Shown here: in pieces, positions 34,120 to 43,712 of the stretch | Position numbering within the stretch: the first letter of the stretch is position 1 | How the letters are laid out: each line of letters starts with the position of its first letter | NCBI GenBank assembly: GCA_013368315.1 | Contig: JAACJM010000088.1 | Span: forward strand, 248,001-312,000 | Origin: Tetrapyrgos nigripes | Taxonomy: Eukaryota; Basidiomycota; Agaricomycetes; Agaricales; Campanellaceae | Direction of reading: 5' to 3' | DNA length: 64,000 bases | Made by a program: the position numbers and the translations under genes | Notes under the pieces: generated by a model | What the model was told of the DNA's origin: nothing | Databases searched by the model: none | What the model saw: the letters and a program-made list of their open reading frames with translations, nothing else

Positions 34120-34504
34120 TGTCAGAAATAGTACACATAAGTAACGGTGTACAAAAGGTACCCAGGAGTCCACAAAGATAGTGGAAACAACTGTTATTGA
34201 AGTACAGTACCTGTCAGAAATAGTACATGTAAGTAACAGTGTACAAAAGGTACTGTAGTAATAAGTATAATCAGTATCAAGTATATGAAGGATAAAATGT
34301 AAGAGATACACACCCCAGGAGTCCATGAAGATAGTGGAAATGACTGGGGTGTCAGTTACGGTATGGACTGGTATAAGTGAGGCAGATATACATATACGGA
34401 TCATGAATGATGTACCTGAGGGAATAGGGAAAAATAATAGGAGGTGTAAAGTAGAATAAAGTATATAAGGAAATACCTCTATCTGGGGACTCTCATTCTC
34501 AACA
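34120..34504 (-). repeat. LTR (5' LTR of the minus-strand copia element)
   Basis: About 385 bp, roughly 97% identical to the other LTR by eye; most differences are C/T or G/A. Just inside it (34119 leftward, element strand) is GGTTATGGGCCCTGCACACG, in the position of a primer-binding site. I cannot name the matching tRNA. Confidence 0.9.
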
Positions 34505-34900
34505 ACACAACTTGAACGTGACTTGTCACCACGTGTGTTTTGGTTTTGGTTTTGGTTTTGTGCATATGTCGACTGGACTGATGAAGAGGTTCTAGTTTCT
34601 AGTTTTCTTTTGATTTACATGCCATTGCCATGACCGATGACAGTTACCTGTAAACTGTAACTGCCAAATTGAACTGGGGGCATGACAATGTGAACTCAAT
34701 CGTACGTGTAAAGGAAGATGGCCTGTCCATGAGTCAAGGTAGGGTTGTGACTAGCCTGCATAATTCTTAGACTGTTTGCAGACCTCTCTGACTAAGTCAT
34801 ACATAGTGGCAGGTCTTGGACAGGTCCAGCAAACAAGGTGGAAAAAGTTGACAATTTTGGTTGACTAAAAGTTACTTTGTAGTAAATAGTGCCTTTTCTC
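34505..34900. repeat. Right end of block A, CpG-depleted
   Basis: Matches 61480-61880 in block B. In block B this DNA leads into the 3' end of a BTB-like gene; here only the last few codons' worth remains before unrelated DNA begins at about 34900. Many CG dinucleotides of block B read TG or CA here; for example, CGCGTCACCACGCG is TTGTCACCACGTG. Confidence 0.8.
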
Positions 34901-35749
34901 ATCACTAAAACAGCCCAACCCATATTCCACCTAACCAGTGCTTATATCCACCTGTAATAGTTTCACGAGTATATCAGACCATTATCATTTGTTATCATAA
35001 TTTCAAGAGCTAATCATACCATGTCAGGATTTTTTAAGGCATCCTGACAAGACCTGATCAGGGGATTATCATTTGACTGTCATTTATATATCTGTAGACT
35101 TTGGGGAGATCGCTGTATAGCATAGTGTCGGGCAGTGACATTCCTGTCTAAGTATAATATGAAGTCTGGTGCAAGAAATGACAGAAATAGTGGAAGTGTA
35201 AGTTGTTCACCTTCCTTATCCCTTGTTAGACTTGTGAGTGTGGCCTTGATGGAGCATCTCTCAGAGACAAGTGGGCACATCAAATGCTATCTCTAGACAT
35301 CTGATGTGCTGCCACAACCAAATTGGGAACATTCCCATGCTCTTCTTCCCATGATACATGCTGCCCTGCCTGCGAGACCTACCATTAAGGTGTAATTATA
35401 AATTGGCTAAGCTATTACAATGTATTAGTACTAGTAATCATCAAAAATTTGACCTTTGCCAGACCAAAATAACCTTCAAAGAGACTCATGCAAATTTTCC
35501 TCTCACTCATCTTGTCAGATTCTGGAAGATCCCTTCCCATTGTTTTTTGCCCAATATTTCCCTTTTCCCCAGTTCTTTGTGGTCTTATCTTCATGGGAAA
35601 TTATTTCACTAGGTAAACTACTCAGTGGTGCTGATTCAGGACCATGCAAATTCCATGCTTTGTTCCCATGCCTTCTGGATAGTGCCCAGCAATCGCCAAA
35701 AGCAATGAAATTTTGACAAGGAAAATGATTACATGTAGCATAATAAAGA
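34901..35749. other. Decayed intergenic or transposon DNA
   Basis: AT-rich DNA with overlapping open frames on both strands and no domain. It probably includes the 3' flank of the Plavaka element that starts at about 36735, but I cannot place its terminus. Nothing else is seen. Confidence 0.4.
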
Positions 35750-36735
35750 ACTGGGCCAAGATCATCAATCCATTCATCGTTGCTAATTGCCAGCTCACTG
35801 TCCTCCCCATCTGTATCCTCATCTTCAGAAGTGCTAACCTGTGGGGGCAGTTTGCAATGCTCTTCCTCTTCATCCTCCTCCACAACCTCTCTCTGGATCT
35901 CTTCACCATCCGAATTACAGTAGCTGCGAAAATTGATGCCGCTTCCTTTTTTGGAATTTAGCTCCGGGCTGGTTTCTGGCTTACTTCTTGATTTGGGGTG
36001 GGTCAGGACAGATGAGAGAAGACCGCTGCACCACTTTTCTAGTGTTGTGAAGGCTGCGTTGAAGGAGAGTGAAGGAAAAGATTGTGACCCGGCACCCCAG
36101 CACCCTGCTATTTCCAAAAAAGGAAGCGGCATCAATTTTCACAGCTACTGTATATAACGGCACATCCAAATCATCCAATCCAGCATCAGTGGCAAACAGG
36201 CACAAATATTCATGAAGGTGCTGGTGTCCAAGACCGCCTCCACGGAACAGCATAAATATGTCACTTTCAACAAACCTAGGCGGTAATAGTGAGTTCAAGG
36301 GTAGTTACATATTGACATAATAATACCTCCAATCATCCTCCTCCAGTAACTGAGGTCTGGCAAAGTTTGTTACCTCAACTTGACGTCCAACTGAAGTTTT
36401 AGGTAGTCCACTGTTGGTTCCTTTCAACAAAAAAGCTGGGATGAGGTGTATTCCACGTACAACCTGGGAAGGATGAAGAAAGCCAAAAGCAGCAGGATTT
36501 CTAGCATTGATGAACTTGATCTGATGTAAATGCTTGGCATGCCACCCAGCCTTGTATGTCCAATCATACTCAAACCAACATACCCATAGCATCTCAACTT
36601 TTTGCATAGGAACTGACTTGAGCGATGAGCCTCGTGGAGTTGTAAAATGGGCATCAACATGAAAGACACCAATGACTCAACCATAAGTGAAGGGATGGAT
36701 AGAGCCGGTGATACGCCATACAAAATTCGCGTATA
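35750..36735 (-). pseudogene. Plavaka-type transposase, C-terminal part
   Basis: The minus-strand reading from about 36715 gives an 'H-P-[FY]-x-Y-x-R-[VI]-I-G-[VI]-F-H-V' block (with TGA in place of Arg near 36676), then VEMLWVCWFEYDWTYKAGWH, HQIKFINARNPAAFGFLHPS, VVRGIHLIPAF, WRYYYVNM and FVESDIFMLFRGGGLGHQ. An acidic tail (EVVEEDEEEEH ... SNDEWIDDLGP) follows. This order (W-x-R-W-F, G-W-x-A-x-R-L, R-G-x-H-L-I-P-A-F, Y-Y-V-N, F-R-G-G-G-x-G-H) is what I know from the C terminus of Plavaka transposon proteins. The matching N-terminal part is at 45270-48700. A 233-bp TA-flanked mini-element sits in the tail at 35918-36150. Confidence 0.75.
35918..36150. mobile_element. Tc1/mariner-like MITE (233 bp)
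   Basis: The ends are CAGTAGCTGCGAAAATTGAT and, inverted, CAGTAGCTGTGAAAATTGAT, with arms of about 38 bp matching nearly perfectly. TA flanks both sides (35916-35917 and 36151-36152). It has no coding capacity. TA target duplication and short inverted ends are the hallmark of mini-elements moved by Tc1/mariner transposases. It interrupts the Plavaka acidic tail. Confidence 0.8.
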
Positions 36736-36948
36736 GAAACGCTAATTGGCAGTTAGAAAGCTGATTCACCACTTCAATTGGTATATAAAGGACTAGAGTG
36801 AGTCCTGAACTGCTAGTTAAAGCGCTAGTTAAAGCGCTAGTGGACTAAGTGTAAGCGCCAGTACAATAAAGCTAAGTACTTATGAATAGGATATGCTTAT
36901 TCTAAGTACTATGGTTGATGTGCACAGTGCTTCAGTTATAGTAGCAGA
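36736..36948. other. Left remnant of an unidentified insertion in Plavaka
   Basis: This DNA, together with 43713 to about 45265, separates two parts of one Plavaka transposase gene, so it entered as an insertion before the 6.76-kb TIR element landed in it. It contains GTATATAAAGGACTAG (36780) and a 12-bp unit TTAAAGCGCTAG repeated at about 36817-36840. It might be part of an LTR element, but I could not pair its ends. Confidence 0.45.
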
Positions 36949-37231
36949 CAAGGGTGGTCAAAAATTTTAATTTCTTACACAACGTCAAAAAATTTTTTAA
37001 GGACTCGGTGGGCCCGACTGACCGAGCGCTCCTTCCTAATATGGAAGGAGCACATGACTAATCTATCTTTGTCAGTGTGGCAGCGTCCGAACTGTGAGTC
37101 ACTACTGTTCCATAGACTAACGACGTCGTTTCTGCGCCCTTTCTCCCTTGCATACATCACAAAGCCAGCCTCGGGGAACATGTGTATCCAGCTCCTGATA
37201 TTGGTAGTGATACTGGCCAGCCATCAGTACG

Positions 37232-37870
37232 TTAACTAATACTTTTAACATGCAAACTCACCCATTTTGTCACGCAGCCCTTGTTAGAGCAACAAGCAAC
37301 GTTTTCTGCCATCCGTTGCTCTTCTGGAATAACAACACCACATACGCAAGTGAATAGGGCATCACCTTGAGTTATCCGTCTTTTATTGGTGCGTCTTGGC
37401 CTTCTACCTTCCACTTCTTCTGACTGATCCATTATTGCTTCTGAATCACCTTCCAATGTCTCACCAACGTCGTGTCTCCTCCCATCTCCTTCCCCACCCT
37501 CGTTCTCCTCTTGTAGGCCAACAATCTCTGTGTCTGGTGCTGGAAGGTGAGAGAGAAAGCTATCACCGCCCACTTTTCCCCCTTCAGCACCCGCAGAGTG
37601 CTCAACAGGTTTCAAAATTGCAGGTACAGACGACAGAGGAACGTCAGGAACTGCAGGTACAGATGATGGGGGAATAGATCGGTCTAGCGTGATGTCTTGC
37701 GCAAGGAGTAGGTCGACTTCATCATCTTCCCCAAGCGCGGCAAAGTCATTGACCCTATTGTACCTTAGTAGAAGCAGTAGCTTAGCAGCGGATCGACAAG
37801 TCCTTAGTCCGGTTGTACTCACTGCTCCTCATCCTCTTCCTCGTCAGTCTGCTCATCGGATTTGTTACAG
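37232..37870 (-). pseudogene. C-terminal zinc-binding region encoded by the 6.76-kb transposon
   Basis: The minus-strand frame ending at 37232 has a Glu/Asp-rich middle and then RRITQGDALFTCVCGVVIPE and EQRMAENVACCSNKGCVTKW. The pattern is C-x-C, then C-C-x4-C, then K-W, like a degenerate PHD/RING-type zinc site common at the end of Agaricomycete transposon proteins. It is probably the last exon of the gene whose earlier parts are at 38017-38480 and 40121-43310. Confidence 0.5.
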
Positions 37871-38016
37871 TCAGTGTCGTCCGGCTCAGTACCTTGCATA
37901 TCTGTAGTACTATATGAGTAGTTGTGTAAGCTATTGTCGAATAAATCAGTATTTTTCACTCACTGATGAGACGTGTGGGTGGCATGAGCCTGCGATATAG
38001 GAATGGGACCTTGCTC

Positions 38017-38480
38017 CTATTGTTTTTTCTTTCTACCTTGGGCTTTAGGTACTTTTTTGTGGTTTTTATACACGTCAGCCATCGCTAACTTCTCACTGCT
38101 AGAAAGTTTCCAGAGGTCTTCTCGACTTGCAGTGGGATGACGGCGGCGGTAATGGATGTCGAGATTGTATCGCCATACTGCTGGTGCGTTGGGATCCTTC
38201 TTTTTGCAGAGATCACAATTGATTGGTACATTGGTACAAGGATTTGAGATACTCGATGAACTGGCTGCAGCGTAGCTGAAGTTTTTGAGAGCTGAAAAGA
38301 CTGGGCATCCTTTGGTATGTTTCCGATCTATCTTGTCCTTCTTTGTAAGATAAAATTGACATTGGGGGAAAGGCGATAGACAGAATCCACAAGGTTCTGA
38401 TTCTCGAAGTGTAGTAGGTGAGTGCAAGATGTGTGTGCCAATGTGTTTGAGAATGATTTGTGGTTTATTTGCATCCAGAT
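38017..38480 (-). pseudogene. Transposon protein, Cys/His-rich region
   Basis: The minus-strand reading YLDANKPQIILKHIGTHILH, then ESEPCGFCLSPFPQCQFYLT, KHTKGCPVFSAL, CDLCKKKDPNAPAVWRYNLD and IHYRRRHP shows paired Cys/His sites (C-x2-C-x6-C ... C-x2-C ... H-x4-H). This matches the frequent 'PCG-C ... CP ... W-R-Y-N-L ... H-x-x-x-x-H-P' tail of Agaricomycete mobile-element proteins. It continues, across the nested Tc1 insertion, the reading at 40121-40454, although the frame there is off by one base, so decay has occurred. Confidence 0.55.
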
Positions 38481-38483
38481 ATA

Positions 38484-40120
38484 CAGTGGCCAAAAAAATT
38501 GTCCACATGTTTGGCACTTTTGGAAAGATTGCTGATTTAAGAGCTATTGAGCAGAAATCTCAAAACATGGCTGGTGGTAGCAAGAAAGCCTTTGATTAGA
38601 GCTACAATAATCTGTCTGTTTTGTCTTATTTGGCCACATATCTGTGGAGTTATGATTGATTTAAAATTGTATGTCATTTGGACAATTTTTTGAGTTGCCA
38701 CTTCAAAATCATTATTGCAATAACCTGATGTGTTATACATGATGTCATGGGTGGAGCTGTACAGTAATGTGATGTATACACCACAATGATGTCATAGCTG
38801 CCAGCTGGAGCATACATAGCAACATACAGATGCTCTACAGCTTCTATGAAAATCATGGGGTCCCTCATATCAGCCCAGAAAGACAATCTCTACTCTCTCC
38901 TCCAAACTGCCCCTCCCTCTATCAAAATTTCAGCTCAGACTGAAGTATGAAAGCAGAGTGTTGCTTTTATAGGTAGAGAGACATGTTCTGATAAAGGAAA
39001 CCATTGGATATAGCACTTTAGAAAGTTAATACCCAGCTGAAAAATGGCCACCTCTGGATCAACTCCCATATTATTAATGCTTTCCAGGATTTTGTTACTT
39101 AAGATGGTCATATAGTGTTTGCAATCTATCTTCCCCTTCATCTGGACCATTTTTACTGCTTACTGTTGCCCCATACCCTACCCCATCATGTCATTTTCTC
39201 TCTCAAATGTCATCATTTCTGTCACATCTTGCTGTACCATGAATTTATCTCTCTTTTCTCACACATGCTGGGGCATATTTGCCCCAAAATAATTGGTTTT
39301 GGTCTTATCTGAGAAAATAACCCACTTCTAGCCTTCTACAGCTCGGTCTTTTTACATCTGTGCAAACTTCAAGTGAGCCTTGCTGCAAGTCACTGTAAGT
39401 TTGCACTTGTTCTGTGTTTTGGAGATCGCCACAAGACGTTTTCAGGAATGTTTTGGCTGTTATAGGTTGGGACAGGTTGTCCAAGAAGAGCCTTGATGTT
39501 TCAGGCCACTTGTGTAGCAATCTGGCTTTACCAGAATGGATTTTTTTCCAATCTAACCTCTTCACAAGTAGTAGAGAGCCTCCTAGGACACCCTGCTGTA
39601 TTGTTCTCATTGTCTGTATTTGTCTTTTAAGCCACAAAAGCAACTCTTGGCTTCCATACTCCAGTCTGAGCTGCAATTTTTGCAGATGGAGAGGCAGTTA
39701 AGAGGAGAGAGTAGAGATTGTCTTTCTGGGCTGATATGAGGGACCCCATGATTTTCATAGAGGCTGTAGAGCATCTGTATGTTGCTATGTATGCTCCAGC
39801 TGGCAGCTATGACATCATTGTAGTGTATACATTACATTACTGTACAGCTCCACCCATGACATCATGTATAACACATCAGGTTATTGCAATAATGATTTTG
39901 AAGTGGCAACTCAAAAAATTGTCCAAATGACATACAGTTTTAAATCAATCATAACTCCACAGATATTTGGCCAAATAAGACAAAACAGACAGATTATTGT
40001 AGCTCTAATCAAAGGCTTTCTTGCTACCACCAGCCATGTTTTGAGATTTCTGCTCAATAGCTCTTAAATCAGCAATCTTTCCAAAAGTGCCAAACATGTG
40101 GACAATTTTTTTGGCCACTG
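38484..40120. mobile_element. Tc1/mariner element with 461-bp inverted repeats
   Basis: The ends read CAGTGGCCAAAAAAATTGTC and its inverse, with TA on both sides (38482-38483 and 40121-40122). The arms run 38484-38944 and 39660-40120; the outer 420 bp of each are about 98% identical by eye. The inner 715 bp carry a decayed transposase on the minus strand. Such very long arms are unusual for Tc1/mariner elements. The element sits inside the 6.76-kb transposon. Confidence 0.9.
38935..39690 (-). pseudogene. Tc1/mariner transposase remnant
   Basis: Minus strand. LRLEYGSQELLLWLKRQIQT is followed near 39305 by the 'F-S-D-E' region in mutated form (just before DKTNYFGANMPQHV), then MVQMKGKIDCKHYMTILSNK and ILESINNMGVDPEVAIFQ. 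The order fits the DDE catalytic half of Tc1-like transposases (first Asp, 'G...G-x-I-x-x-x-x-Y-x-x-I-L', then the second Asp region). Stops and frameshifts break it, and the N-terminal DNA-binding part appears short or missing. It is not functional as read. Confidence 0.6.
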
Positions 40121-43100
40121 TATCAACATCATCCTCTGTATCATTGGCATCAAGTGCACAATGAACAATCAGCTCTCCATGTGGTTTCAGAATATCAATA
40201 TCCCGAGAATCCTGATCAAGCACTGAAAATAGAGATGCAAGATCAGGGAATCTCTCAAGGACAAGTGCACAGCCAGCCTTCCAACAGGTCACCAGTGACA
40301 CAAGCTTGACCTGAACATCCCCCTTCCAGACCGCTGGTGAAATATGGTCGACCGCAGCACCTAAAATGGCTTTCCCTTCCACATCTACTGGTGGGACTCG
40401 TAGACACCTCGAGGTCTTATCCCATTCCGGATGTTTTGTGAGAATATTGGCCAATTCAACGCTCCCTGTAATTCGGTGTACCAGTTGAAAGACATCGACA
40501 TTGCAATCATTTCCAACGACTGATCGCAGTATACCGAAAAGGATTTCAAGGCGATTGGTCCCCAGTAGACAAATCCAGAACTAACCATTCGGATTGTCGA
40601 GTTTGGCTTTTGCAACGCAAAAGAAGACGTTTTGATTGTGATCATGAGGTCTTGGTAGAGAAGAGTTGGTATGAATCTCTTTCCAGAGTGCCAGTATAGT
40701 ACCAGGAGTAGGAATGCTGCTGCACTCAATCATTTGAGTTGTTTGGATAAGGAGAGGTCGATGCAAATGTATGGAAGGAGGAGAAATTCGTAGAACAGTG
40801 TACCAATTAATTTAATGGCCACACGTTCATCTCGAAAACGAGGGTTCTGGCTACTAGTCTCTGCTGGAAGTGCCCAGAGATCCCGATGTAACTGATAGGC
40901 CAGCAGGACATCTTGAAGATCATCGGGTTTGAATAATGAGCTGATGTGCGCAGATGTATGCCCTTCAGCACGCAGATGAGCTTTTAGAATGCTAGGAGTT
41001 ATTTCAATGCCTTGAACCTCGAATCCACGAGGACAGATGAGATAGCCTCTTGCTCGTTTAGAGTTATGAGGACCATCTTTTTCCACAGTGATATCGTCAG
41101 GGCCAACGAGTAGATTCATGTACTTCAATGGATATAATAGTGGATAGATCGGTGATTCGGAAGGTAGTGGATTGCGCAGGAATAGAAGGTTCAATGACTT
41201 CCCCTGATTTGGTTCACCGTCAGACGCAATGCATACAATACGGATACCATTTGAACCCTGTTCAGCAGTAACAGCTTCCAGAGTTGTCTGGAGAACTTTA
41301 GCATGTTCCTTTGCATCTTCTCGTTTGCAAGTGCCCGAAATAAGAACTGGACGAGCATTGTAGAGACGTTTATTTCCTGCGAGGAGACCAATTGCACCAA
41401 TCATGGCCTAAAAGGGGGCAAACTCAATTGAGAACCATGAATAAATTGGTGTGAAAAGAAGCTTACCTCATGTGCTTGATGAACCTCGTCGCTGTCAATG
41501 CTGCAGTACAGCTCTTCCAGATCATCCATGGTGTTGAAAACCAGCGAAGTCTTTCCCCCATGCTCTCGACATACTCCCAAGAAATTATTTGACTGATTAT
41601 CATAACGAATACGCCTTTCCACTGCAATCTCGTCAAACATCAACACTGCATGGCAAATCATCTCCTCTTCTGCTGCCCGGATCTCTTCAAGCTCGTGCTT
41701 TGTTACCACAATGTCTAGGTTTTGTTTGACTTCGGAATGCAGTACTCGGGATGGGGAAGGAATCAATGGTGTGAGAGTGGAATATGCATGTATTGCAGAC
41801 ACAGAAGGTAGACCCTCAGCACGGTGAGCAAAATGAGCCATGTGAATGCTTCCCATCCGTAAATTGATGATAGCCTTCAGATAATCCTTCTCCTCATACG
41901 ACTTTGGATGATACGCCCCTATTACTGCCCGTTCGTAAAGATCAATAAGCCCCCTGATGCCCAACCCTCGCTTGAAAGCGACCCAAATCAACCTCTCAAC
42001 ATTCTCGACGCCTCCATCCTTCAATGCCTTTATGAATCGCTTGTAGTCATCGAGAGCCACAGTCCGTCCATGTAAGAGGCGAGCATCATTTAGCCCTCTA
42101 AGCTTCAGTGTGTTGACTTGCCGATCCTTTCGCTCCAGGCGCTGTACAAGGTTGTGATGACTACAGTATACAACACTGGTGTTTTCGTCAACTCCATGCT
42201 CTATTTGTGCCATTATCCTGATGAGATTTTCGTTTTTTTTGAAGGCTTGAGCATGCTGAGCAGCATTGTCCTCCCCAAAATGTGTTACCACTGCATTCGT
42301 GTGCGTATAAAGTAAGGGTGTTGTTGGGTGAAATTGATAGGCACCAGGGCAGGTTGAGAGAGAAGTGAAGAGCAAATGGATAGTGTGTATAGGGTGATAG
42401 GCCAGGGGGAAAGGTGAGAGTATATCCTGGACATTGAGTGCATGTGTTATTGACATCAATATGTGTAGGCGTTATGTCAACAATTTCTGGTTCATCGTTA
42501 TTGATATCATGAGGGGAAGGAGATGGGGAAGGCGTGGTTTTAGCTACCATCGCTAGCGGCAACACGCTTTTGACGGCAGGTGATGAGGTATTAAGAAGGC
42601 TTGGGAATGTGAGCTTAAATTTGATATTTTTCAACAAACGACTCACTGTGGTTCCAGCATCTCAATTAACCATTCTGTCCTTGGCTCAAAAAGGACTTCG
42701 TCAACCCCTCTCTCCAAAAAGTATTTGACGAATCCATAGTAAGCATGTACACCCTTTTCTCCTCTCCTCACGAGCCTCTCCCTCTCGTCATCTTTTACAT
42801 TCTGAAAACTGTGCATCCTCTCGTTTATCCATCGCTCCCACAGCTCCTCAGATGGAATATCCTCTGGACACTGAGTCTGAGGACTATAGAATCCGGCGAA
42901 AAAGCCAGAGTCCTCTCCTACTGGAGCACTGGGTGGTAATCTTGCTATATTTTCTCACAGCTTTTTTAGGAAGTTTGACTCAGTTACTTGTGGTGGGGAA
43001 GGGTATGGTGGCGTTCTAGCAGGTGTGAGATCGATGGGTACAGTGCTACCTGACAAAATGGGAAGAGGGTTGGCAACTGTCGATGTATTATGTGTTGCCT

Positions 43101-43310
43101 TGGGTCGAAGGTATGACAGTAGTGTATTTGTTGGTTTTGCCGCTTTCTTCTTGGTGCGAGTTTTCCTACAATTTTGACTGTTGATGTGTATCCTGGACAG
43201 GAAGCTGCTACCAGCATTGCCCACATTGACCTCAGTGTCACATCGAGGCCACTTGGCGTGTCCATTAATGACTGGAACCTGGGTAGTAGTGTTTTCCTTA
43301 TGTACATTGC
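40121..43310 (-). pseudogene. RNase H-fold transposase-like protein of the 6.76-kb element
   Basis: Minus-strand exons from about 43300 (CPGYTSTVKIVG, then Lys-rich KTRTKKKAAK) lead to a long frame at 42459-41401: HHNLVQRLERKDRQVNTLKL, ALDDYKRFIKALKDGGVENV, IGAYHPKSYEEKDYLKAIIN, VLMFDEIAVERRIRYDNQSN and NFLGVCREHG. A second frame (41404-40730) gives VCIASDGEPNQGKSLNLLFL and AHLRAEGHTSAHISSLFKPD, with more at 40729-40005. The DEIAVERRIRYD...N-F-L-G-V-C block followed by a second Asp in ASDGEPN fits the RNase H fold of DDE transposases such as P/THAP9 types. Stops and frame changes occur between the segments. The protein family is a common, poorly described Agaricomycete group. Confidence 0.6.
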
Positions 43311-43712
43311 ATTGAAATGAAAAAAGTATTACTTACAGTGCTGAGGTCTGGGAGCTCTTTGTCTGACTCAATCATAGTATACCAGGACACTGGCCTTCGT
43401 AGCTCTAGTAGATGTTGGGGAGACACTTTCTAAATTTTCGACCAATAGGACGCACAGAATAAGTCATTCCCACTAATTCCGCCTTTGCGATGCATCGGAC
43501 AGTGGCGCATTGCCTCAAAGTGGGCTGCGACTTTATTTCTGAGTATCACTGAAGGTCAGGAATCATCAAATCTGATATATTAGTGCTAAAATACAATTTT
43601 TAGATCCTCTAGAGCTCATAAAATTTTGACTCTCGAAAATTTTTTAGTGAGGTCAGCCACCCGACCGACCGACCCTCGGAGTGTACCAGTCTGCAATCCC
43701 AGACCACCCTTG

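Larger units (their letters stand above)
29286..34504 (-). mobile_element. Ty1/copia LTR retrotransposon, decayed
   Basis: The element lies on the minus strand, 5.2 kb long, with LTRs at both ends and a gag-pol region in copia order: gag, protease, integrase, reverse transcriptase, RNase H. It is inserted in block A; block B (near 61480-61500) has no element at that place. No 5-bp target duplication is obvious (ATGTG on the left, ACAAC on the right). The coding region has several in-frame stops, so the element is not autonomous. Confidence 0.93.
23149..34900 (+). repeat. Segmental duplication, block A
   Basis: This block is collinear with block B (56566-61880) over the helicase last exon, hydrophobin, allantoinase and the flank reaching the 3' end of a BTB-like gene. 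Two insertions absent from B interrupt it: 27228-29020 and 29286-34504. Without these the shared DNA is about 4.7 kb. The coding parts are nearly identical, while the right-hand end next to the retrotransposon has lost CpG sites. Confidence 0.9.
36949..43712 (-). mobile_element. 6.76-kb TIR DNA transposon with 8-bp target duplication
   Basis: The direct repeat GTAGCAGA flanks it at 36941-36948 and 43713-43720. The ends are CAAGGGTGGTC (36949-36959) and its inverse GACCACCCTTG (43702-43712). Sub-terminal DNA at both ends carries AAAATTTT tracts and GACCGA-type repeats (GACTGACCGAGCG left; CGACCGACCGACCC right). The minus strand holds decayed transposase-like genes. An 8-bp duplication is seen for hAT, P and KDZ-type elements; the superfamily is uncertain. 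A Tc1/mariner element is nested at 38484-40120. Confidence 0.85.

Noticed and set aside
38674..38886. 70-codon frame starting MSFWADMRDPMIFIEA, found twice in opposite directions (also 39718-39930)
   Set aside because: Occupies the inverted-repeat arms of the Tc1/mariner element.
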